A stretch of 24,016 nucleotides of DNA from Salinimicrobium sp964572365 (GCA_964572365.1 CAZNFK010000029.1:1-24016), one strand, 5' to 3'. Shown: positions 7,181 to 15,287, counted from the first letter of the stretch. Notes: generated from the sequence alone by a model not told the origin. Numbers and translations: made by a program.

Positions 7181-8617
7181 ATGAAAAAAATCTTATTATC
7201 TGCACTTGTTCTTTTCTTAGGAATAGCTGTAAATGCGCAAGAAAGAGAATGGACACTTGAAGAGTGCGTTGCCTATGCCCTTGAAAATAACATTTCGATC
7301 AAACAATCTCAGCTGGAGGTAGATCTTGCTGATATAGACCGGTCTGAGGCTGTTGGGAACTTTCTTCCCCGGCTTAATGCTTCGGCTTCCAATTCATGGA
7401 ATACAGGGTTAACACAGAACGTTACCACGGGGATCCTTCAGACTCAAACCACCCGAAACTTTTCCGCTGGAGTGACCGCGAGCATGAATTTATCTTCGGG
7501 CTTAAATAACTGGAAGCAGCTTCAACTGGCAAAAATGGCTCAATTGGCCAGTGAATATTCGCTGGAGCAAATGAAAGATGATATTGCGCTTTTTGTAGCC
7601 AATGCTTACCTGCAGGTGCTTTTTAATAAGGAAAGCCTCAAGGTGATCCAGGCCCAGCATGAGATCACACTTGAACAGCTGGAGCGGGTTCAGCAACTGG
7701 TGGAAGCCGGTTCTCTGCCAAGGGGAGACCTGCTTGAGATAAAAGCGACGGCTGCCAATGAAGAACAACGAATGATCGTAGCTGCAAACAATGTGAAGGT
7801 TTCCTTGATCGCCCTGGCTCAAACGCTGTTAATCAAAGATTATGAGAATTTTGACATTGCAGAAAGGGATTATGAGATCTTTGGAAGTGAAGTGTTGGAA
7901 ATGCCGGTTTCCGAAGTAATTGCCAATGCCGAAGAAGAGCGCTATGAAGTAAGGGTCGCCGAAGCAAACCTGGAAATGGCCAAAAAAGAAACAGAGATCG
8001 CAAGAGGAGCTTACTGGCCCCGCCTTGGCGCATTTTTTAACTATAATACAAGGGAAACAGGTGCCGGAAGGATCATTTCGGGAGGTCTGGATCCCGACGA
8101 ACCTTATCGGCAAATAGGATTTGTGGAAAGTACTGAAGAGATCGTGGTAGCCCCAAATATGGTTACCGAAATAGGAAGCCCCCTGCCGTTTTTTGAACAA
8201 CTTCAAAACAACGACGGGATCTCCTACGGGTTACAGGTAGATATTCCCATTTTTAACGGTTTTTCAACCCGCAATGCGGTGAAACGTCGTGAGGTGAATG
8301 TGCTGCGGTCTCAATACCAGCTGGAGCAAACAAAACTGGACCTGGAATCTGATGTTTACCAGGCTTATGTTGATGCCAAAGGGGCTCTTAAGGCTTACGA
8401 AGCTGCGCTCGTTGCGCTTGAAGCACAAACCCTGGCTTATGAATATGCTACAGAAAGATACAATGTTGGTCTAACCAATGCCTTTGATTTTAGTCAGGCG
8501 AAATTCAATTTCGAGAATGCGCAAAGCGAGGTGGTAAGGACCAAGTACGAATATATATTTAATCTAAAAGTTCTGGAGCTGTATTTTGGGGTTCCCGTAA
8601 CCGAACTTAAATTCTAA
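7181..8617 (+). CDS. TolC family outer-membrane efflux protein
   Basis: This 478-residue protein has a signal peptide (MKKILLSALVLFLGIAVNAQ, residues 1-20) followed by WTLEECVAYALENN, the usual start of mature outer-membrane efflux proteins in Bacteroidota. Two structural repeats follow, each with long amphipathic helices and short barrel strands; GLQVDIPIFNGFSTRNAVKR marks the second repeat. Trimers form a channel through the outer membrane and periplasm that docks on adaptor proteins. The gene is flanked by two adaptor genes and lies downstream of the ABC subunits, so it is the exit channel of that exporter. It has its own candidate promoter 18 bases upstream. Confidence 0.94.
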   Translation: MKKILLSALVLFLGIAVNAQEREWTLEECVAYALENNISIKQSQLEVDLADIDRSEAVGNFLPRLNASASNSWNTGLTQNVTTGILQTQTTRNFSAGVTASMNLSSGLNNWKQLQLAKMAQLASEYSLEQMKDDIALFVANAYLQVLFNKESLKVIQAQHEITLEQLERVQQLVEAGSLPRGDLLEIKATAANEEQRMIVAANNVKVSLIALAQTLLIKDYENFDIAERDYEIFGSEVLEMPVSEVIANAEEERYEVRVAEANLEMAKKETEIARGAYWPRLGAFFNYNTRETGAGRIISGGLDPDEPYRQIGFVESTEEIVVAPNMVTEIGSPLPFFEQLQNNDGISYGLQVDIPIFNGFSTRNAVKRREVNVLRSQYQLEQTKLDLESDVYQAYVDAKGALKAYEAALVALEAQTLAYEYATERYNVGLTNAFDFSQAKFNFENAQSEVVRTKYEYIFNLKVLELYFGVPVTELKF

Positions 8618-8619
8618 AG

Positions 8620-9894
8620 ATGAAAAAAAAGACATTATTCATAATCGTTGGAATAGCATTATTGGTAATTGTCCTGCTGGTAGTAGGAAAAAAGGCCGGG
8701 TGGTTCGGTAAATCAGGAAATTTCAAAGAAGTTGAGATCACCCAGGTTGAAAAGACCGATATCATAGAAACTGTTTCGGCAACCGGAAAAATTCAACCCG
8801 AGGTTGAGGTAAAGCTTTCTTCGGAAGTTTCCGGAGAGATCATAGAATTACCCGTGGTGGAAGGGCAGCAGGTGGAAAAAGGAGCTCTTCTGGTAAAAGT
8901 GAATCCTGAAATATACCAGTCAAACCTGGAGCGGTCACAGGCGGGATTTCAGAATGTAAAGGCGAACCTGGCGCAGGCTGAAGCCAATTTAAAGGAAGCC
9001 GAAGCAAATTATGAACGCAACAAGTCCCTTTTTGAGAAAGGGATCATTTCTAAGGCAGAATGGGATCGAATTGTTTCGGCTTACGAAGTGGCGCAGGCAG
9101 GAAGACAGTCGGCATATTTCAATGTGCAAAGTGCAGCTGCCAGTGTGAATGAAGCCCGGGAGAACCTGGGGAGAACTACCATTTTTGCCCCTATGTCGGG
9201 TACCATATCATCTTTAAGTGCCGAACTTGGAGAAAGGGTAGTGGGAACCCAGCAAATGGCCGGTACAGAAATCCTGAGAGTGGCAAACCTTGCCAACATG
9301 GAGGTGGAAGTAGATGTTAATGAAAACGATATTGTAAAAGTCTCTATTGGAGATTCTACCATTGTTGAAGTAGATGCTTATTTAAAAAAGCAATTCAAGG
9401 GGCTGGTTACCGAGATCAGTAATTCGGCAAATTCGGCGCAGACTGCAGATCAGGTGACCAATTTTAAAGTGAAGGTGAGGATATTAAAAGAGTCTTACGA
9501 AGATCTTTTAGAAGGAAAACCCGAAAGTTATTCTCCTTTCCGGCCGGGAATGACGGCAACGGTAGAGATCATTACCAATAGAAAAGATGATGTTATTGCA
9601 GTGCCCATTAGCGCGATTGTTGTTAAAAGCGACACTTCCGCAGCCACCAAAGGGAAGAAGGTCGAGGAAAAGATCGCTGCCACCGATAAAAAGTTTGAAA
9701 CTGTCTTCATAAAGAAAGGAGAAGAGGCTAAATTGCGGGTCGTAAAGACCGGGATCCAGGATGATGCACAGATTGAGATAACATCGGGTCTGGAAGTAGG
9801 AGAAGAAGTGATCACGGGTCCTTACAATACGGTTACAAAATCTCTTAAACCTGGAGATAAGGTGGAAGTAGCCGGCAAAGAAGAAACCGAATAA
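8620..9894 (+). CDS. Periplasmic adaptor (HlyD/MacA/RND family MFP), second of two
   Basis: This 424-residue protein starts two bases after the TolC stop. It has an N-terminal anchor (about 5-23), first lipoyl half (VSATGKIQPEVEVKLSSEVS), a longer alpha-helical hairpin (about 100-180, with YERNKSLFEKGIISKAEWD), second lipoyl half (APMSGTISSLSAELGERV), beta-barrel, and a membrane-proximal domain carrying an insert rich in lysine and glutamate (about 345-365). This MacA-like architecture is more complete than that of the first adaptor. With that protein it may form mixed adaptor rings, or each may serve a separate permease; the sequence does not decide. Confidence 0.91.
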   Translation: MKKKTLFIIVGIALLVIVLLVVGKKAGWFGKSGNFKEVEITQVEKTDIIETVSATGKIQPEVEVKLSSEVSGEIIELPVVEGQQVEKGALLVKVNPEIYQSNLERSQAGFQNVKANLAQAEANLKEAEANYERNKSLFEKGIISKAEWDRIVSAYEVAQAGRQSAYFNVQSAAASVNEARENLGRTTIFAPMSGTISSLSAELGERVVGTQQMAGTEILRVANLANMEVEVDVNENDIVKVSIGDSTIVEVDAYLKKQFKGLVTEISNSANSAQTADQVTNFKVKVRILKESYEDLLEGKPESYSPFRPGMTATVEIITNRKDDVIAVPISAIVVKSDTSAATKGKKVEEKIAATDKKFETVFIKKGEEAKLRVVKTGIQDDAQIEITSGLEVGEEVITGPYNTVTKSLKPGDKVEVAGKEETE

Positions 9895-9912
9895 AGAAAA
9901 AGAGTTTTAGGC

Positions 9913-10569
9913 GTGATATTATGTATTGAAACAGCTACCACCAATTGTTCGGTAGCTTTAGGGAAAGAAGGGAAATTACTGGCCTTAAAAGAAGATTACA
10001 GCAATAATTATTCACATGCAGAACGCCTGCACCTGTTCATTGATGAAATTCTTAAAGAGAACGGAATTTCTCCCAAAGACTTGTCGGCGATTGCGGTGAG
10101 CAAAGGTCCTGGTTCCTATACGGGGCTGCGCATAGGGGTCTCTGCCGCGAAAGGGCTGTGTTTTTCACTCGACCTTCCGCTCATTTCGGTGCCAACTCTT
10201 AATTCTTTGGCAAGGCAGGTTGACAGGAACGCTGGAGAGTACATCATCCCGCTTCTGGACGCTCGCAGAATGGAGGTATATACCGCCGGATTTAATGCCG
10301 CCCTGGAACCTGTTTTTGAAACCCGTGCCCAGATCCTTGATGAGAATACCTTCCAGGAATATCTGGATAAAGGCAAAGTGACTTTTATAGGTAATGGGGT
10401 AGAGAAGTTCAAAAAGATTTGCTCCCATAAAAATGCCGGATTTATCGAGGGGAAATTACCTTCGGCTGCTGAGATGGTCATTCTTGCTTCGGAAAAATTC
10501 AGAAAAGGAGAATTCGAGGACGTAGCCTATTTTGAGCCGTTTTACCTGAAAGATTTTCAAGCCGGATAA
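9913..10569 (+). CDS. tsaB: tRNA threonylcarbamoyladenosine biosynthesis protein TsaB
   Basis: This 218-residue protein of the ASKHA fold begins ILCIETATTNCSVALG and contains the TsaB signature SKGPGSYTGLRIGVSAAKGL. TsaB is the non-catalytic partner that dimerises with TsaD, and with TsaE forms the bacterial complex that adds threonylcarbamoyl to A37 of ANN-decoding tRNAs. The start codon is GTG at 9913; the nearby ATG at 9921 is out of frame, and the GTG places the IETA motif at the usual distance from the N-terminus. It follows the second adaptor gene by 18 bases without a terminator, so it may be transcribed with the exporter. It ends before a strong bidirectional terminator. Confidence 0.94.
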   Translation: MILCIETATTNCSVALGKEGKLLALKEDYSNNYSHAERLHLFIDEILKENGISPKDLSAIAVSKGPGSYTGLRIGVSAAKGLCFSLDLPLISVPTLNSLARQVDRNAGEYIIPLLDARRMEVYTAGFNAALEPVFETRAQILDENTFQEYLDKGKVTFIGNGVEKFKKICSHKNAGFIEGKLPSAAEMVILASEKFRKGEFEDVAYFEPFYLKDFQAG

Positions 10570-10585
10570 TTCTCCGTTCATGACA

Positions 10586-10630
10586 TAAAAAAAGACCGGC
10601 TTCAGGAATCCTGAAGCCGGTCTTTTTTTA
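10586..10630. terminator. Bidirectional terminator between tsaB and the MscS gene
   Basis: A perfect inverted repeat centred on 10608 has a 21-bp stem with core GACCGGCTTCAGG and a 3-base loop. It is bounded by A7 on the left and T7 on the right, so it works on both strands. It lies 16 bases after the tsaB stop and 15 bases after the stop of the convergent MscS gene. Confidence 0.95.
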
Positions 10631-10645
10631 TTAATGCTGAAAAAT

Positions 10646-11497
10646 CTATTTATTCGCACTTATCTTTTCTTTGCTGTGGTCAAAGAAATGCACATCTCTC
10701 TGTGGGAAAGGAATGGAAATGCCGGCTGCCTCAAGCCTTCTCTTGGCTTCTTCAATAGTATACCAGTGCCTGTCCCAGAAGACCTCGTTACGGGCCCAGA
10801 ATCGTACAGAAAGGTTCACAGAGCTGTCGGCCAGTTCGGTCACTACCACGGCGGGAGCGGGATCTTTTAAGATGTCTTCCTGTTCTTCAAGGAGGTTCAA
10901 TAAAGTTTCTTTGGCCAGTTTTATATTGCTCTCGTAGGAGATCCCTATCGTGATAGCATCTCTCCTGGTCGCTTCACCTGAATAATTTACAATGTTTGAA
11001 TTGGAAAGTTCTCCATTTGGGATCACCGCTAATTGGTTTCCAAAAGTGTTCAATTTGGTGTAAAAAAGAGAGATCTCTTTTACACTGCCCGAAATTCCGT
11101 TAACTTCTACCCAGTCTCCCAATTTAAAAGGCTTGAGACCAATAATGAGCACTCCGCCGGCAAAATTTGAAAGGGAGCCTTGCAGGGCAAGGCCAATAGC
11201 CAAACCGGCAGCACCCAGAACAGCAATGAAAGAGGTGGTTTCAATGCCCAGGGTCTCTACCACGCTTACCAGCAGAAGGACAATAAGTCCCCACTTCGCA
11301 ATGGTAGAAAGAAAATTGGAGAGAGCAGGATCGTAACTTTTCTTTTCGAAGAATTTTTTAAGGTAGTTGATAAGAACCTTGATGAGATACCAGCCTATGA
11401 CCAGGTAAAGAATGGCCAGAAGTAGATCTGGTAAAAAAGCAATGAACTGTCTCGCATAGGCTTCGGTGACGTCCTTAATATTATTGAGTTCCTCCAT
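10646..11497 (-). CDS. MscS-type mechanosensitive ion channel
   Basis: With the ATG at 11497 the protein has 283 residues. Three hydrophobic helices lie at about 18-45, 63-84 and 89-122, followed by the MscS beta domain (WVEVNGISGSVKEISLFYT, then VIPNGELSNSNIVNYS). The glycine- and alanine-rich TM3 (LGAAGLAIGLALQGSLSNFAGG) lines the pore in the heptameric E. coli channel. Size and topology match the small MscS class that relieves osmotic shock. The frame extends 12 codons upstream to a TTG at 11533, but the later ATG gives the normal MscS length. The gene is transcribed alone, converging on tsaB. Confidence 0.93.
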   Translation of the reverse strand: MEELNNIKDVTEAYARQFIAFLPDLLLAILYLVIGWYLIKVLINYLKKFFEKKSYDPALSNFLSTIAKWGLIVLLLVSVVETLGIETTSFIAVLGAAGLAIGLALQGSLSNFAGGVLIIGLKPFKLGDWVEVNGISGSVKEISLFYTKLNTFGNQLAVIPNGELSNSNIVNYSGEATRRDAITIGISYESNIKLAKETLLNLLEEQEDILKDPAPAVVVTELADSSVNLSVRFWARNEVFWDRHWYTIEEAKRRLEAAGISIPFPQRDVHFFDHSKEKISANK

Positions 11498-11590
11498 AGA
11501 GATTTGCGGTTGAAATTTTAGGTGATTAAACAATATTTTGATCCTACTGAATAGGCCTGTATTTACGGGCTTTTTCAGGAAACCGAAAGA

Positions 11591-11620
11591 TAAAAAAAAG
11601 CTCCTGAAAACAGGAGCTTT
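11591..11620 (-). terminator. Terminator after the dodecin gene
   Basis: A 10-bp stem (AAAGCTCCTG at 11597-11606 with CAGGAGCTTT at 11611-11620, loop of four) is followed on the minus strand by eight T residues (11599-11592). It lies 25 bases past the dodecin stop codon and upstream of the MscS gene, separating the two units. Confidence 0.88.
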
Positions 11621-11645
11621 ACGCTAACTAATTAAATTAACCGTA

Positions 11646-11849
11646 TCAGGCTTCTACTTCAAAGGTGATTTTCACGATCACTCTGTAATCTGTAATTTCA
11701 TCACCTGATACATGAGCTGTCTGGTCTTTCACATAAACCGACCGGATATTCTTAACTGATTTCGCGGCGGTCTTCACAGCATTCTTAACGGCCTCTTCCC
11801 AACTTTGACTGGAATTGGACATTATTTCTAAAACTTTCATTGTGGCCAT
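11646..11849 (-). CDS. Dodecin family protein, without the flavin-stacking tryptophan
   Basis: This 67-residue protein has the dodecin pattern: MKVLEIMSNSSQSWEEAVKN, then a helix, then KNIRSVYVKDQTAHV and a last strand ending TFEVEA. Dodecins assemble into hollow dodecamers; the classic archaeal and bacterial ones store riboflavin or FMN stacked on a tryptophan in an (L/I)RWFEV segment. Here that segment reads IRSVYV, with no tryptophan, so flavin binding in the usual way is doubtful. It looks nearer to the flavin-free type such as the mycobacterial calcium dodecin. An internal ATG three codons later is an alternative start. The gene appears monocistronic, bounded by its own terminator. Confidence 0.88.
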   Translation of the reverse strand: MATMKVLEIMSNSSQSWEEAVKNAVKTAAKSVKNIRSVYVKDQTAHVSGDEITDYRVIVKITFEVEA

Positions 11850-11969
11850 AATTGGATGATTTTTTGGTTGTTATTGTTTTAACTTGCTCACTATCAAGTT
11901 ACAAAATGATAATGGGCATGGCTTTTAATAAACTGTTAAACCTTGAAAGAGAAAGGATTGGAAAACCTG

Positions 11970-12012
11970 CTGAAAAAAGAAAAGCTGAAAAGATCCCGGA
12001 TCTCTTCAGCTT
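11970..12012 (-). terminator. Terminator after the Nfu gene
   Basis: AAGCTGAA (11982-11989) pairs with TTCAGCTT (12005-12012), then one A/C mismatch, then AGAT with ATCT around a 5-base loop. On the minus strand the stem is followed by a T-rich run (11981-11972). It lies 26 bases after the Nfu stop codon. Confidence 0.75.
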
Positions 12013-12037
12013 CTCTATTAAGTTAAAATAAGATAAT

Positions 12038-12946
12038 TTATCCGTTGATAGCCTCCACTCGCTCCACACGTCCCTGCAACATTTCTTTGAGCATATTTTC
12101 TATCCCGTTCTTAAGAGTGAAAGTTGAAGAGGGGCATCCGCTGCAGGCTCCCTGTAAGATTACCTTGACCAGCTTTTCGTTAGCATCATAAGATTCGAAC
12201 ATGATATTGCCGCCATCACTGGCCACGGCAGGTTTTATATACTCATCAAGGATGGCTACAATTTCCTTTGAAGTATCATCAAGTTGAACCTCTCTAATTT
12301 CGGATTTTTCTGAAGTCGCAGTTTGTGTTGAAGTCACATGATCATCTGAAAGTACTTCTTTGCCCTGCTCAAGATAACTTCGGATAAACTCCCTGATCTC
12401 AGAAGTGATATCTTCCCATTCTGCAATGTCGTATTTAGAAATAGAAATATAGTTGTCATCAAGGAACACCTCCTTTACGAAAGGAAAATGGAATAGTTCT
12501 TTTGCCAAAGGAGCATTTTTTGCCTCATCAATATTTTTAAACTCTACCGACTGAAGGACCAGTTTTTTGTTGGCAACGAATTTCATCACGGTTGGATTCG
12601 GGGTGCTTTCCGCATAAACCGTTACAGGGATCTTCTGGTTCTCCTTTTCTGAAGGAGTTACCACGACACCTCCCTTATTCAGGAAAGCTTGAATCTGGTC
12701 TGCGATCTCCTGCTGAACATCTTTCCAATGTACGATATTGTATTTTTCAAGCGCTACAAAATTCTGGGCGATATAAACCGTTTTTACGAATGGTAAATGG
12801 AAGAGTTGCTGGGCAAGCGGTGATCTTCCTGCCTCCTCAATATTGTGAAACTCAAAACTTTCGTGCTGAGTAAGGAATTTATTGGCCTCAAACTTTACTA
12901 TGGTAGGTTTGGTGGTAGGCTGTATGGATATAGTGAAATCGGACAT
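12038..12946 (-). CDS. Nfu-type Fe-S cluster scaffold with two N-terminal Nfu domains
   Basis: This 302-residue protein has two Nfu N-terminal domains in tandem (about 4-92 and 106-197) and one C-terminal NifU domain (about 222-300). The domain copies are clearly related: LAQQLFHLPFVKTVYI against LAKELFHFPFVKEVFL, and KYNIVHWKDVQQEI against KYDIAEWEDITSEI. The C-terminal domain carries the cluster-binding pair in GACSGCPSS (C268 and C271). Nfu proteins carry 4Fe-4S clusters as a dimer to target enzymes. Most homologues have one N-domain; the doubled form is, to my knowledge, seen in Bacteroidota. It is probably monocistronic, with a -7 element just upstream and a terminator downstream. Confidence 0.92.
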   Translation of the reverse strand: MSDFTISIQPTTKPTIVKFEANKFLTQHESFEFHNIEEAGRSPLAQQLFHLPFVKTVYIAQNFVALEKYNIVHWKDVQQEIADQIQAFLNKGGVVVTPSEKENQKIPVTVYAESTPNPTVMKFVANKKLVLQSVEFKNIDEAKNAPLAKELFHFPFVKEVFLDDNYISISKYDIAEWEDITSEIREFIRSYLEQGKEVLSDDHVTSTQTATSEKSEIREVQLDDTSKEIVAILDEYIKPAVASDGGNIMFESYDANEKLVKVILQGACSGCPSSTFTLKNGIENMLKEMLQGRVERVEAING

Positions 12947-12959
12947 ATTAAATTTTTCG

Positions 12960-12967
12960 CAAAATTA
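12960..12967 (-). promoter_or_regulatory. Candidate -7 element (TAATTTTG) before the Nfu gene
   Basis: Reading the minus strand, TAATTTTG fits TAnnTTTG and lies 13 bases before the start codon, implying a very short leader. No convincing TTTG is found at the -33 position, so the promoter is tentative. Confidence 0.4.
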
Positions 12968-13015
12968 CAAAATCCAACGGTTTTTGGGCAGGTATTTAGA
13001 ATCATTCTTTTTATC

Positions 13016-13804
13016 TCAAAAGTCGAGATAGGAGACAGAAAGATCTGTGGCTGTTCCGGAGAGAAGATTTCTTAGTATTTCAGGATCTCCGTTAGTGAAG
13101 AATTCGGGTTTTACCTGTTGCTCTTCGGTTAAAAGATCCAGGCTTTGAAGCACCAGCTTTGTTTGCTTTGCTACCGCCATTCCCGAGTCGATAATAGTAA
13201 CATGACGGGGTAATATTTTCTGAAGAGTGGGGATGAGGTAAGGGTAGTGGCTGCATCCCAGCACCAGGTAATCGATCCCTGACTCGATCATTGGCCGGAG
13301 CATTTCTACAAGCATTCCTTCCACCTGAGTTGAATCTTTATTGCCCCTTTCAATTTCCTGGACCAGACCCTTTCCCACCACCTCTATAACTTTGGTGTCT
13401 TTGGAATAAAGATCTGATGTCTTTGCAAAAAGGGCACTGGAAAGGGTTCCTTTTGTCGCCAGGATTCCAATACACCGGGTTTTTGTTTGGAGGGCAGCAG
13501 GCTTGATCGCGGGTTCAATCCCAATAAAGGGAATGTTATAAGTAGATCTGAGAACCTGGATGGAATTTGTGGTTGCGGTATTGCATGCTACCACGATTAT
13601 CTTGCATCCCATTTCCAGCAATTTCTCGGTGTTCTTTATGCTGAGCCGGGTGATCTCTTCTTTTGGCTTTTCACCGTAAGGAGCATTGTCACTGTCCGCA
13701 AGATAGATTGTGTGCTCTAGCGGAAGCAGGCTGTGGATCTCCTTCCAGATGGAAGTTCCTCCCACACCGGAATCGAAAATTCCAATAGGACTGTTTTTGC
13801 TCAT
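13016..13804 (-). CDS. murI: Glutamate racemase
   Basis: This 262-residue protein interconverts L- and D-glutamate without cofactor, supplying D-glutamate for peptidoglycan. The substrate-binding GIFDSGVGG (8-16) and PYGEK (42-46) are present, and both catalytic cysteines are intact: C74 in VVACNTATTNS and C184 in LVLGCSHYPYL. Length is normal for the family. The start ATG lies only 14 bases after the stem of the terminator ending the OmpH gene, leaving little room for a separate promoter. Expression may therefore depend on read-through from the uppS-bamA-OmpH operon, or on a promoter overlapping the hairpin. Confidence 0.95.
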   Translation of the reverse strand: MSKNSPIGIFDSGVGGTSIWKEIHSLLPLEHTIYLADSDNAPYGEKPKEEITRLSIKNTEKLLEMGCKIIVVACNTATTNSIQVLRSTYNIPFIGIEPAIKPAALQTKTRCIGILATKGTLSSALFAKTSDLYSKDTKVIEVVGKGLVQEIERGNKDSTQVEGMLVEMLRPMIESGIDYLVLGCSHYPYLIPTLQKILPRHVTIIDSGMAVAKQTKLVLQSLDLLTEEQQVKPEFFTNGDPEILRNLLSGTATDLSVSYLDF

Positions 13805-13810
13805 TGGTGT

Positions 13811-13845
13811 AAAAATAAAAACTGCGCATCAATGATGCGCAGTTT
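13811..13845 (-). terminator. Terminator between the short OmpH gene and murI
   Basis: A perfect 12-bp stem (AAACTGCGCATC at 13819-13830 with GATGCGCAGTTT at 13834-13845, loop AAT) is followed on the minus strand by a T-rich tract (13818-13811). The murI ATG begins at 13804. It may act as a partial terminator or attenuator. Confidence 0.88.
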
Positions 13846-13872
13846 CCTGTATTTATTTTTGAAAAGAGTGAA

Positions 13873-14382
13873 TTAGATTCCCAATTCTTTTTTTACATCT
13901 GGCATTAGGTCATACCCGTCAGCCATGATCACTCCTGTACCGGTAGTAGAATCAAGTACGTAATCATAACCTTTTGCACGGGCCACTTTTTGAATGGTAG
14001 TACGTGCTTTTTCCAACACAGGCTTTAAGAGCTCCATTTCTTTTTTCTGAAGTTCCTGCATCGCGTTTTGACGATACTCACCAATTGTTCTTTGCGTCTG
14101 CTGAAGTTCGTTCGCTCTTTTTGCGTTCTCTTCATCAGTTTTTGTTTGCGCCTCAGCCTCATATCTTTTCATGGTGCTTTGTGCTTCGGTAACCATATCC
14201 TTTATCTCAGTATCATATGTCTTCTGTAATTTCTCCAACTGATTCATAGCTGCTTTATAGGAAGGCATCTGCTCGATCAATTCCTGGGTAGCGATATGTG
14301 CTACTTTGGTTTGAGCGTTGGTAAATGAAGTTGCTCCTAAGATTAGGGTTACAGCTATTAAAAGGGTCTTGAATTGTTTCAT
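13873..14382 (-). CDS. OmpH/Skp family periplasmic chaperone (short form)
   Basis: This 169-residue protein has a signal peptide (about 1-23, ending TNAQ), then TKVAHIATQELIEQMPSY and a long charged helical region (about 45-130), closing with a small beta part (KGYDYVLDSTTGTGVIMADG). This is the Skp plan: a trimer with coiled-coil tentacles that holds unfolded outer-membrane proteins in the periplasm. In Bacteroidota two OmpH genes commonly follow bamA, as here. The gene lies 65 bases after the longer paralogue and is the last before the terminator. Confidence 0.92.
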   Translation of the reverse strand: MKQFKTLLIAVTLILGATSFTNAQTKVAHIATQELIEQMPSYKAAMNQLEKLQKTYDTEIKDMVTEAQSTMKRYEAEAQTKTDEENAKRANELQQTQRTIGEYRQNAMQELQKKEMELLKPVLEKARTTIQKVARAKGYDYVLDSTTGTGVIMADGYDLMPDVKKELGI

Positions 14383-14447
14383 TGTTTAAGTATTAATTGT
14401 TGATTTATAATTCCTGAATTTATTGGGTGCCTTAATATTCGGCTAAT

Positions 14448-15254
14448 TTAATTATTAACTTCTTTTTTCTGTTCTCTGGCTTTGGCTATCGAATCTTTTT
14501 TGCGTTGCCGCTCTTCGAGGATCTTTGCCCGTTTTTCTTCATAAGCCTTCTGCTTGGCGGTCCTTATGGAATCTCTAACCCGCATTCTCTCCTTTAATAG
14601 AGCCTCTCTTTCCTGTTTTTTGGCCTCCTGGATCTTTTCTCTTTCGGTTACCGCGGCATCCTGCTCTACAGATTTGTCCTCGTCCCTTATGAGCTCCTGC
14701 TTTTCCTTGCGGGTTTCCAGTTGTTCTCTCTTTGAGGCCCTTGTGATACTTCTCAATACCTGGTCGCTTACGTCCAGTCGATCGGCAGCATAAAGGGTTA
14801 TAACATCTGCAGACTTATCAAAGATAAGGTCGTAATCACGGTTTTTGGCTATTTCCTGAACGGCTACAAAAACCTGGTCCTGGATAGGCTTTACCAGTTG
14901 CATTTTCTGGATCATCAGGTCTCCCTTGGGGCCAAATCTTTTTTGCTGGTAATCCAGTATCTTTTGCTCTTCAAAAGCGATCTCTTCTTCCCGTTCTTCA
15001 ATGAGCTCACTGGTCAAAAGTGGTTTTTCATTTGCCAGTTCCTGTTTCATTTTGTCGATCCGGCTCAGCTCTGTCTCGATCTCCTGTTTCCATTGCTGTA
15101 CTTTCCTGTCCAGCTGAGCTGATGCTTCCTGGTACTCCGGAACATTTTCCAGGATGTATTCCATATCAACATAACCAATTCTCACCGTTTGCTGTGCCTT
15201 TGCGGTGAAACCGGCAAAAATTAAAGCGAGGGCTACAAGAATTGATTTTTTCAT
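14448..15254 (-). CDS. OmpH/Skp family protein with long charged C-terminal tail
   Basis: This 268-residue protein starts with a signal peptide (about 1-20, ending AKAQ). The OmpH core covers about residues 22-172 (TVRIGYVDMEYILENVPEY, helical arms, then YDLIFDKSADVITLYAADRLDVSD). About 95 further residues are almost entirely E, K, R, Q and A and should form a long helix or coiled coil. The tail repeats a short pattern, RVRDSIRTAK (225-234) and RKKDSIAKAR (251-260), 26 residues apart. Typical Skp is about 160 residues, so the tail is an addition. It lies 33 bases after bamA and presumably aids outer-membrane protein delivery. The function of the tail is unknown. Confidence 0.9.
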   Translation of the reverse strand: MKKSILVALALIFAGFTAKAQQTVRIGYVDMEYILENVPEYQEASAQLDRKVQQWKQEIETELSRIDKMKQELANEKPLLTSELIEEREEEIAFEEQKILDYQQKRFGPKGDLMIQKMQLVKPIQDQVFVAVQEIAKNRDYDLIFDKSADVITLYAADRLDVSDQVLRSITRASKREQLETRKEKQELIRDEDKSVEQDAAVTEREKIQEAKKQEREALLKERMRVRDSIRTAKQKAYEEKRAKILEERQRKKDSIAKAREQKKEVNN

Positions 15255-15287
15255 ATCTCAAGTGTTTATAGAAAATACCATGCCAAA

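Noticed and set aside
11898..11903. TGTAAC on the minus strand upstream of the dodecin gene
   Set aside because: No GnCTnA hexamer follows at 17 bases, so it does not match the exporter sites.
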